This document shows, one piece after another, positions 1-4,689 of a stretch of DNA of 6,249 nucleotides. How positions within the stretch are numbered: position 1 is the first letter of the stretch; every line of letters starts with the position of its first letter. Below the pieces are notes generated by a model that was not told where the DNA came from, made no database searches, and saw nothing but the letters and a program-made list of their open reading frames with translations. Both the position numbers and the translations under genes were made by a program. Source of the stretch: Ruminococcus flavefaciens (lineage in GTDB: Bacteria > Bacillota > Clostridia > Oscillospirales > Ruminococcaceae); the NCBI GenBank assembly GCA_902792495.1, contig CADBAC010000077.1, positions 1 to 6,249 of the forward strand. The letters are read 5' to 3'.

Positions 1-118
1 CCATTCCGGCAATATGGGAGCTGAGAGACTGCTGTGTTATATACAGCTTCTCAGCTGCCTTGGTGAAGCTCCGTTCTCTTGCCAGTACGGCAAAATACTC
101 CATAGACGATAAGTTCAT
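1..118 (-). CDS. LysR-type transcriptional regulator, N-terminal part only (runs off the left edge)
   Basis: Reading the minus strand from the ATG at 118-116 gives 39 residues beginning MNLSSMEYFAVLARERSFTK and continuing AAEKLYITQQSLSSHIAGM. This is the start of a LysR winged helix-turn-helix: the pattern 'F..va.e.SFt.AA..L..tQ..lS..I' is characteristic of the family, and the recognition-helix stretch ITQQSLSSHI is visible. A strong ribosome binding site (AGAGGAGG, plus-strand 123-130) lies just upstream. The effector-binding domain, about 250 residues in a full protein, is outside the window. The gene is divergent from a LysE-type exporter, so it probably controls that exporter and itself in response to a small-molecule inducer, likely an amino acid. 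This function is inferred from arrangement, as in LysG/LysE and ArgP/ArgO pairs. Confidence 0.9.
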   Translation of the reverse strand, partial: MNLSSMEYFAVLARERSFTKAAEKLYITQQSLSSHIAGM

Positions 119-122
119 TATG

Positions 123-130
123 CCTCCTCT
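123..130 (-). promoter_or_regulatory. Ribosome binding site of the LysR gene
   Basis: On the minus strand the sequence AGAGGAGG ends four bases before the ATG at 118-116. It supports that start codon even though only the first 39 codons are in the window. Confidence 0.75.
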
Positions 131-131
131 T

Positions 132-191
132 AAGATACAACTTATACTTGTATTATATACAAATTCTAACAGTTTCACAATGTATCTTGTG
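132..191. promoter_or_regulatory. Cluster of inverted repeats in the LysR/exporter divergent region (candidate operators)
   Basis: Several interlocking dyads are visible. ATACAA (135-140), TTGTAT (148-153) and ATACAA (157-162) form two adjacent inverted pairs; the first fits a LysR-type box, ATAC-N11-GTAT. CACAA (176-180) and TTGTG (187-191) flank six bases. AAGATACA (132-139) is repeated in inverted form as TGTATCTT (181-188). LysR proteins usually bind a recognition site and an activation site as a tetramer across such regions. The set covers both divergent promoters, so it is a plausible binding region. The exact operator cannot be fixed from sequence. Confidence 0.5.
152..180 (-). promoter_or_regulatory. 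Predicted sigma-A promoter of the LysR gene
   Basis: On the minus strand, TTGTGA (plus 175-180) and a perfect TATAAT (plus 152-157) are separated by 17 bases. The predicted start would lie about 25 bases before the LysR ATG. The -10 box lies within the ATACAA/TTGTAT dyads, which would allow autoregulation. Confidence 0.55.
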
Positions 192-203
192 CTGTGCTAT
201 ATT
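174..203 (+). promoter_or_regulatory. Predicted sigma-A promoter of the LysE-type exporter
   Basis: TTCACA (174-179) and TATATT (198-203) are 18 bases apart, each one mismatch from consensus. The -35 box overlaps the -35 box of the divergent LysR promoter (175-180), so the two promoters probably compete or are controlled together. Transcription would begin near 210, leaving a leader of about 40 bases before the ATG at 251. Confidence 0.45.
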
Positions 204-236
204 TTGACTGTAAAGAAGAACATCTATTGAACTGTG

Positions 237-244
237 AAGGAGGT
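237..244 (+). promoter_or_regulatory. Ribosome binding site that fixes the exporter start
   Basis: AAGGAGGT lies six bases before the ATG at 251. It decides in favour of that start over an in-frame GTG at 194, which would add 19 residues, has no ribosome binding site and lies upstream of the predicted transcription start. Confidence 0.85.
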
Positions 245-250
245 AATGAA

Positions 251-847
251 ATGCCTATTGAGATCATTCCGACATTTATCATGTATTCCGCCGTTTCCGC
301 CATCACGCCGGGACCGGCCAACCTGTGCTCGCTGGCGTCAGCCATTTCCTACGGACGAAAAAAGGCGCTGCGTCAATGGAGAGGGATCTTCACCGGATTC
401 GCGGTCGTCTCCGTGACGATCTCCGTAATCGTCTGGTTCATAGGAATGGCGTTCCACAAGTGGCTGCACGTGCTGACCTGGATCGGAGCTGCGTATATAC
501 TGTGGCTGGCATGGCATATACTTCGCAGCGACAGTACCGGGCAGGCGGAAGCCCGGGAACACTGCAATTTTCTGACCGGGCTCTTCGTGCAGCTGACCAA
601 TCCCAAGATCATGGTTTTCTGCGCGACGGCATTGGCCACCTATGCGCTTCCTTATGCAGACAGTTACTGGGATATGCTCAAAATAGCGCTCCTCCTGCCG
701 TTCCTGGGCGGTCCGATCGGCAATCTGGTGTGGCTGTTCGCAGGTGCTCAGTTGCAGCGTTTTTTCAAAGATCATCGGAAGATCGTAAACATTGTGATGG
801 CTCTGGCGCTCGGTGTCTGCGCGGTCTCTATCGTTCTGCGAGGCTGA
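251..847 (+). CDS. LysE/RhtB-family amino-acid exporter
   Basis: A 198-residue hydrophobic protein of the usual length for the LysE/RhtB superfamily, which exports amino acids or related metabolites across the cytoplasmic membrane by proton exchange. About six membrane segments can be picked out, near residues 4-24, 42-65, 70-91, 112-132, 143-165 and 178-196. The N-terminal signature ITPGPAN (residues 18-24) and the mid-protein LTNPK (115-119) are the two most conserved motifs of the family. The start is the ATG preceded by AAGGAGGT. It is divergent from a LysR regulator, the standard arrangement for inducible exporters of this family. The exported substrate cannot be read from the sequence. 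Two bases after its stop codon begins the palindrome array of the neighbouring transposase. Confidence 0.93.
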   Translation: MPIEIIPTFIMYSAVSAITPGPANLCSLASAISYGRKKALRQWRGIFTGFAVVSVTISVIVWFIGMAFHKWLHVLTWIGAAYILWLAWHILRSDSTGQAEAREHCNFLTGLFVQLTNPKIMVFCATALATYALPYADSYWDMLKIALLLPFLGGPIGNLVWLFAGAQLQRFFKDHRKIVNIVMALALGVCAVSIVLRG

Positions 848-849
848 AT

Positions 850-950
850 GGTCATTTGACCCCAGAGGTCAAATGACCCTCCGGGTGGGCACCGGGGTCA
901 AATGACCTCTGAGGTGAAATGGCCCATTTGACCCCGGAGGTCATTTGACC
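850..950. repeat. Array of GGTCAAATGACC palindromes next to a RAYT transposase (REP/BIME-like)
   Basis: The 12-base sequence GGTCATTTGACC or its complement GGTCAAATGACC occurs at 850-861, 867-878, 896-907 and 939-950, with a partial copy CATTTGACC at 925-933. The first two copies form a perfect 12-bp stem with a 5-base loop. The copy at 896-909 can pair over 14 bases with 937-950, or alternatively 894-904 can pair over 11 bases with 925-935. This is the architecture of REP/BIME elements, which RAYT transposases recognise as hairpins. The array starts two bases after the exporter stop and contains the transposase stop codon. No T-run follows, so it is not an ordinary terminator, though the stems could stabilise 3' ends of converging transcripts. 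Confidence 0.85.
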
Positions 951-1699
951 GGATATATGATCTTACGAATCAGTTTATAAGAGATTCCGGTGATCCTGTT
1001 GGCCTGTTTGGCAGAGATCCCGACCCGGCGCATTTCGCGCAGAGCTTTGTTTCTGTTCGCAGGTGTGAGCTTTTGGAACTCCGCTGCACAGCTGCAGCCT
1101 GAGATATCTCTCATGATCTTCGACGCGATGTCATCGGTAAGGACCCGGGGCGCTTCCTGATCAATATCCATACACTGATCGTCGTTCTCCGTCCGGTTAA
1201 AACTCCAGAAGAAATCTTTACTGACCAGGTCAAGCACTATTTTGGCGTCGATCAGGTCGTTGTCAAAATAGTCCTTAAAGCTGCTGTATCTGTACTGACC
1301 GGGGTCTGAACAGATCCGGACTTTGACGGGATTCCGGTGGATGTACCTGATCACGATGAGAAGGTGGGACGCGTCGTGCACGGGCTCGCTGATAAAGCGC
1401 GCCTGAAAGAGGTGGCCGACGCGCTGGTACTTGATGTTGTACCAGATCGCGAAGCTGGTGGCGATGTGCTGGAAGATCTGGCCGAGCGGCATCCCGCCGG
1501 TCCCCATCAGGAGGTGAATATGGTTCGACATCAGGCAATACGCAAGGACCTTATAGTCGCATTCACTCCGGTATTTGCGCAGCATCGACAGGAACTTGTC
1601 GCAGTCCTGCTCATCTTCAAAGATCCGCTGCTTGTCGACGCCGCGGTAGATTACGTGATAGATTCCGAGAGAACTGGTTTTTCGTGGAGTTGTAGACAT
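941..1699 (-). CDS. REP-associated tyrosine transposase (RAYT, IS200/IS605-like Y1 family)
   Basis: A 252-residue protein of the Y1 HUH transposase superfamily, which cuts and joins single-stranded DNA at hairpins through a tyrosine. The N-terminal part starts GIYHVIYRGVDKQRIF (residues 12-27), typical of RAYTs. The metal-binding HUH motif is SNHIHLL (58-64; H60, H62). The likely catalytic tyrosine is Y119 in RYIHRNPV (118-125). Residues about 217-248 (NKALREMRRVGISAKQANRI and on) resemble a helix-turn-helix, a C-terminal extension seen in clostridial members. The start ATG has AAAAGGAG upstream (plus 1704-1711). No frameshift or stop interrupts it, so it may be active. Its last residues, PVK, and the stop are encoded by the terminal palindrome of the adjacent array, which is its probable substrate. 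No terminal repeats flank the gene on the other side, consistent with a domesticated single-copy RAYT. Confidence 0.93.
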   Translation of the reverse strand: MSTTPRKTSSLGIYHVIYRGVDKQRIFEDEQDCDKFLSMLRKYRSECDYKVLAYCLMSNHIHLLMGTGGMPLGQIFQHIATSFAIWYNIKYQRVGHLFQARFISEPVHDASHLLIVIRYIHRNPVKVRICSDPGQYRYSSFKDYFDNDLIDAKIVLDLVSKDFFWSFNRTENDDQCMDIDQEAPRVLTDDIASKIMRDISGCSCAAEFQKLTPANRNKALREMRRVGISAKQANRITGISYKLIRKIIYPVK

Positions 1700-1813
1700 G
1701 ATTCTCCTTTTCTGAAGTGCGGATCAATTTGCGGATAAAGTGACAGTATCTGCTCATTGAATTAAAGATTAGCGGTGTTCTGCAAGGGTAATCAGTGGAG
1801 AAGACCACAGGGG

Positions 1814-1830
1814 ACAGCCGCAATGGCTGT
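1814..1830. repeat. Short hairpin between the transposase and the AraC-type gene
   Basis: ACAGCC (1814-1819) and GGCTGT (1825-1830) form a perfect 6-bp stem with a 5-base loop. The 137-base interval 1700-1836 otherwise holds only the transposase ribosome binding site and no convincing promoter. The hairpin lies directly before the truncated reading frame, so it might mark a junction or element end, but it does not resemble the GGTCAAATGACC palindromes. Confidence 0.4.
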
Positions 1831-1836
1831 TAAGAA

Positions 1837-2400
1837 ATGATTAGACTTGCTGGAACTAAGCGTAGCACACTTGAAATTCCTGCGCCCTATATTAATAAAG
1901 TATACTCCATTCTCGGAGAAAAATCAAGTGCCGCTGAGAAGTTTATTCTTTACACCGGGGACGTTTCAGCTCGTCTCACGGAAATGGCAGAGCGGCTTTG
2001 CGGCGTCACCGAGGTGTATTCCTACGGCGCTTTTCTACAGGCACAGCAGCTTGTCCTTGCCCTGACCGAGGGACAGAAAGTGCCGGAAAATGTCAGCTAT
2101 ATCGAGCGTATTTCCGCCTATATCGACACACACACCGCCTATCAGCTTGAAGCTGTGGTGCTTGCGAGGATGTGCGGCATGAGCTATCCGAATTTTGCAA
2201 AGCGTTTCAGCGAGCGCTACGGACGCAGCTGCAAGGAGCATATGACCCATGTCAGGGTCTCGAAAGCAAGGCGCCTGCTGAAGAATACCGCACTCGATAT
2301 TTCTGACATTGCAGCGGAATGCGGCTTCTTTGACAGCAGCCACTTTATCAGGACCTACAAGAAAAAGTTAGGAATTACTCCTAACCGGGATAGGAAATGA
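1837..2400 (+). CDS. AraC-family regulator, probably N-terminally truncated remnant
   Basis: The 187-residue frame ends in a clear AraC/XylS DNA-binding domain (about residues 87-187). The first helix-turn-helix is within LEAVVLARMCGMSYPNFAKR (104-123), and the second is ISDIAAECGFFDSSHFIR (155-172), followed by the signature YKKKLGITP. The end TPNRDRK departs slightly from the usual TPxxYR. Residues about 12-80 look like the helical linker that follows the sensor domain. Family members are usually 270-300 residues with an N-terminal cupin-like domain of about 100 residues, which is absent here. A TAA stop lies one codon before the ATG, no ribosome binding site precedes it, and no cupin-like sequence is seen upstream in other frames. 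I infer a fragment left by rearrangement near the RAYT. Expression as a DNA-binding-only protein is possible but unsupported. Confidence 0.75.
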   Translation: MIRLAGTKRSTLEIPAPYINKVYSILGEKSSAAEKFILYTGDVSARLTEMAERLCGVTEVYSYGAFLQAQQLVLALTEGQKVPENVSYIERISAYIDTHTAYQLEAVVLARMCGMSYPNFAKRFSERYGRSCKEHMTHVRVSKARRLLKNTALDISDIAAECGFFDSSHFIRTYKKKLGITPNRDRK

Positions 2401-2934
2401 AGAAATGACTTTTCGGTCCCGACATATATATTGTATCATTTCACTTAAAACTTGTCAATAGCAGATTAATTTAATTATGATTTAATTAAGTGCGCCGGAT
2501 AGATGAAGTGTCAAAAATTGCTGTTGTGAAAATGGGCAGAATGCTGAGAATGTAAATATGACGAACTTGTTATTTTACTGAATTGACAATTGAAAGTCCA
2601 TTACAAAACGGAGAATATCTTGCCAACTGAATTGTATTTTTGTACAGCTTGTTTAATCAGAAGCATAAATCAGAAAATGATAATTCGTTTATAGTTATAA
2701 ATCTGTACTAAAGGCCGACGAGCAATTTTGACGAATTATGACAAGAGTATATCATTAAATCTGAATTGACTCATATTTTTACTAACAGCTGTTGAAGCTG
2801 ACTGCATTTTTCATTTATTGCTTTTATTTTTAGGCTAAAAGATGGAAATTGCGGTCAAAGTTCATAATTTTTACTTGACCTTGGGCAAAATGCACTAATT
2901 TGGAAAGCAAAATAATAACATTTTGCAGATGGTC
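2401..2934. other. AT-rich intergenic stretch without a recognisable gene
   Basis: This stretch is clearly more AT-rich than its flanks and has no coding frame that I can support on either strand. It contains scattered A/T tracts and a dyad, GGTCAAAGT (2853-2861) with ACTTGACC (2873-2880), which pair with one bulged base and lie about 55 bases before the -35 box of the operon promoter. No rho-independent terminator is obvious after the AraC-type frame. It could be decayed DNA, an upstream regulatory region for the operon, or contain an RNA I do not recognise. Confidence 0.6.
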
Positions 2935-2963
2935 TTGACTTTTATGCAGATTTCTGCTATACT
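2935..2963 (+). promoter_or_regulatory. Sigma-A promoter of the surface-glycan/nucleotide operon
   Basis: TTGACT (2935-2940) and TATACT (2958-2963) with a 17-base spacer, each one mismatch from consensus, form the strongest promoter in the window. The predicted start is near 2970. A perfect dyad GCAGA-TT-TCTGC (2946-2957) fills most of the spacer, and GCAGAT is repeated at 2925-2930 and 2946-2951, 21 bases or two helical turns apart. Both suggest a repressor or activator site at the promoter. Confidence 0.75.
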
Positions 2964-2969
2964 ATGACT

Positions 2970-3173
2970 TGATAAATGCTCTAATGCTATTCTTATTTTT
3001 TGTTTTTTTGTTCATACGTGTCAGCGGCATTTACTCTGCTGCTGCGAAGGAATGACCTATCAGGTACGGTGCGGATTTGTACGTACAGATCACGCAGGCC
3101 GTATCAGGCAATGCGGCATGATATGATCAGGGATACCGTAAGTTTATATCATCAACATCAAGTACAGCTATGA
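2970..3173 (+). promoter_or_regulatory. Long structured 5' leader of the operon (unidentified, candidate cis-regulatory RNA)
   Basis: From the predicted start to the first gene is about 220 bases, far more than translation needs. Stem-loops visible are CAGCGGCA/TGCTGCTG (3022-3029/3037-3044, one G-U pair, 7-base loop), GCCGTAT/ATGCGGC (3098-3104/3111-3117, one U-G pair, 6-base loop) and ATGATAT/ATATCAT (3118-3124/3146-3152). A longer-range TACGGT/ACCGTA pairing (3065-3070/3135-3140) and the palindrome TGTACGTACA (3078-3087) are also present. A T-rich run (about 2993-3009) lies early in the leader without a strong preceding stem. I do not recognise the consensus of a known riboswitch class. 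A role in attenuation or antitermination is inference. Confidence 0.4.
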
Positions 3174-3175
3174 AT

Positions 3176-3182
3176 GGGGGAA
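3176..3182 (+). promoter_or_regulatory. Ribosome binding site that fixes the sugar transferase start
   Basis: GGGGGAA precedes the ATG at 3189 by six bases. An in-frame ATG at 3174 would overlap this site and has no purine-rich sequence upstream, so the start at 3189 is preferred. Confidence 0.65.
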
Positions 3183-3188
3183 CATGAT

Positions 3189-3986
3189 ATGGCAACAACA
3201 AAACTGGTTGCTAAAAAGGTAACGGAAAATGAGATCAACTTCCCTAACATCAAAGAATGGGAAAAAGAGAGCGCTGGGGTAAGAGAATACCCGATCCTCG
3301 ATTTCGATGAAAAGGCTCTCTGCAAACTTCAGACAGGGGTAAAAGAAACTTTAAAATACAGCAAAGTCGATATCTCGGGCGGCAAGGGATATGAGTTCTT
3401 CAAGCGTGTCTTCGATATCTGCGCTGCAAGCGTCGGCCTTGCTATCCTCGCTATCCCCATGGGCGCTTTCGCTCTCGCTATCTACATCGACGACAGGGGC
3501 AACCCCTTCTTCTCTCAGGTAAGACTTACCAAGGAAGGCAAACCTTTCCATATGTACAAGCTCCGCTCGATGTGCATGGACGCCGAAAAGAAGTTCGCTG
3601 ACGTCCAGAAGGAAAATAAGAGCGACGGTCTCGCTTTCAAAAGCGACGATGACCCGAGAATCACAAGGATCGGTAAGTTTATCAGAAAAACTTCCATTGA
3701 TGAGCTCCCGCAGCTTATCAATGTCATCAAGGGCGATATGTCCATTATCGGCCCCCGTCCGCCTCTTCCGAGAGAAGTCGTTCTCTACACACCCGAGCAT
3801 ATGGACCGCCTGCTGGTGAAGGGCGGACTCTCATGCATATGCCAGTGTGAGGGAAGAAGCGATATGGAGTTCGACAAGTGGGTCGAGAGCGATATCAGAT
3901 ACATAAAGTCAAGAAGCGCTCACCTCGATGTCAAGCTGATCTTCAAGACCATCAGCGCTGTCCTTCAGCGTAAGGGCGCTAAGTGA
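3189..3986 (+). CDS. Polyprenyl-phosphate sugar-1-phosphate transferase (bacterial sugar transferase family)
   Basis: A 265-residue enzyme of the family that moves a sugar-1-phosphate from a nucleotide sugar to undecaprenyl phosphate, the first membrane step of exopolysaccharide, capsule or glycan assembly. Residues 1-68 are a polar extension without a signal peptide. The core starts KRVFDICAASVGLAILAIP (72-90), one hydrophobic re-entrant helix containing a proline. Next come FFSQVRLTKEGKPFHMYKLR (107-126), the catalytic Asp-Glu in TSIDELPQLINVIKGDMS (168-185; D171, E172) and the nucleotide-sugar-binding IIGPRPPLP (186-194). The family's PGLTG..Q..GR motif appears as the divergent KGGLSCICQCEGR (211-223). 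It resembles the short PglC/EpsL-type form without the extra N-terminal membrane helices of WcaJ-type enzymes. It is the first gene of the operon, 14 bases before the kinase. The sugar is unknown, but the UDP-HexNAc enzyme downstream suggests a UDP-linked N-acetylated sugar. Confidence 0.93.
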   Translation: MATTKLVAKKVTENEINFPNIKEWEKESAGVREYPILDFDEKALCKLQTGVKETLKYSKVDISGGKGYEFFKRVFDICAASVGLAILAIPMGAFALAIYIDDRGNPFFSQVRLTKEGKPFHMYKLRSMCMDAEKKFADVQKENKSDGLAFKSDDDPRITRIGKFIRKTSIDELPQLINVIKGDMSIIGPRPPLPREVVLYTPEHMDRLLVKGGLSCICQCEGRSDMEFDKWVESDIRYIKSRSAHLDVKLIFKTISAVLQRKGAK

Positions 3987-4000
3987 CGGATGGAGGTCAG

Positions 4001-4669
4001 ATGAAAGGGAAACTGATAGTTATTGAAGGGCTGGACGGAAGCGGCAAAGCTACCCAGACAGCTCTTCTTTGCGAAAAACTGAAAACAATGGGCGTTGAGT
4101 ACGATCACTTCTCCTTCCCCGATTACAAGAACGAGTCATCCCTGTTGGTGAGGATGTACCTCGACGGGAAATTCGGAGATAATGCCGATCAGGTCAACCC
4201 CTATGCCGCTTCCTGCTTCTTTGCCTGCGACCGCTATGCAAGCTTCAGGACTCAGTGGCAGGATAAATACGAGGGCGGCCGTGTGATCGTCTGTGACCGC
4301 TATACTACGTCAAATGCAGTTCATCAGTGCTCGAAGCTCCCAAGTGGTGATTGGGATAACTTCATAAACTGGCTCTTCGATTTTGAATATAACAAGATCG
4401 GCCTGCCTGAGCCTGATGCCGTGATCTATCTGCGTGTGGATCCCGAGATCGGTCAGGAACTGCTGAAACATCGCTATAACGGCGACGAAAAGAAAAAAGA
4501 TATACACGAAAAAGATGAGGATCACCTCAGACGTTCCCGTCTTACCGCCGATCACTGCGCTGAAGTATGCGGATGGCATACCATCGAGTGCGTGGACGAA
4601 AACGGTATGCGTGACAAGGAGGATATCGCTGCGGAGGTATTTGAAGCAGTCCGCAGTTTATTAGTATAA
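4001..4669 (+). CDS. tmk: Thymidylate kinase (dTMP kinase) or close relative
   Basis: A 222-residue P-loop kinase expected to phosphorylate dTMP to dTDP in the cytoplasm with ATP. The P-loop is GLDGSGKATQ (10-19). FPDY (39-42) matches the conserved F-P segment that contacts the base, and CDRYTTSNAVHQ (98-109) is the DRY motif and following nucleotide-binding helix typical of the family. PDAVIYLRVDP (138-148) is the conserved strand before the lid. The lid (about 156-180) is rich in lysine and arginine. Length fits the family (about 205-225). The start is the ATG at 4001 with TGGAGGT six bases upstream; a GTG at 3983 would add six residues and overlap the preceding stop. It lies between two sugar-nucleotide genes with gaps of 14 and 20 bases, so it is cotranscribed. 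Clostridia often carry another tmk beside holB, so this could be a second copy with shifted specificity. Confidence 0.88.
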   Translation: MKGKLIVIEGLDGSGKATQTALLCEKLKTMGVEYDHFSFPDYKNESSLLVRMYLDGKFGDNADQVNPYAASCFFACDRYASFRTQWQDKYEGGRVIVCDRYTTSNAVHQCSKLPSGDWDNFINWLFDFEYNKIGLPEPDAVIYLRVDPEIGQELLKHRYNGDEKKKDIHEKDEDHLRRSRLTADHCAEVCGWHTIECVDENGMRDKEDIAAEVFEAVRSLLV

Positions 4670-4689
4670 ATGAAGGGATTATATTGCCA

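Noticed and set aside
194..250. Extension of the exporter to a GTG start at 194
   Set aside because: No ribosome binding site at 194, the predicted transcription start lies downstream of it, and the ATG at 251 has an ideal AAGGAGGT. The added residues are not like a LysE N-terminus.
325..876. Long open frame on the plus strand overlapping the exporter
   Set aside because: It is a frame-shifted shadow of the exporter with low-complexity Arg-rich translation and no recognisable domain.
850..878. 12-bp hairpin as a rho-independent terminator of the exporter
   Set aside because: The stem is AT-rich in its centre and no T-run follows on either strand. It is better explained as a repeat unit of the RAYT system.
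1337..1738. Plus-strand open frame antisense to the transposase
   Set aside because: It is the complement of a clearly conserved transposase, with no ribosome binding site and no family features.
2452..2481. Promoter-like TTGTCA / TATGAT with an 18-base spacer
   Set aside because: No gene or structured RNA follows it within several hundred bases, and such matches are expected by chance in AT-rich DNA.
2583..2611. Perfect TTGACA -35 box in the gap
   Set aside because: No acceptable -10 box at 16-18 bases (the site reads AAAACG) and no downstream gene.
2970..3188. Known riboswitch in the operon leader (c-di-GMP, SAM, TPP classes considered)
   Set aside because: None of the conserved core sequences that I know for these classes is visible. 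The leader is reported only as unidentified.
3351..3800. Minus-strand open frames within the sugar transferase gene
   Set aside because: They are antisense shadows of a strongly conserved coding sequence, with acidic low-information translations.
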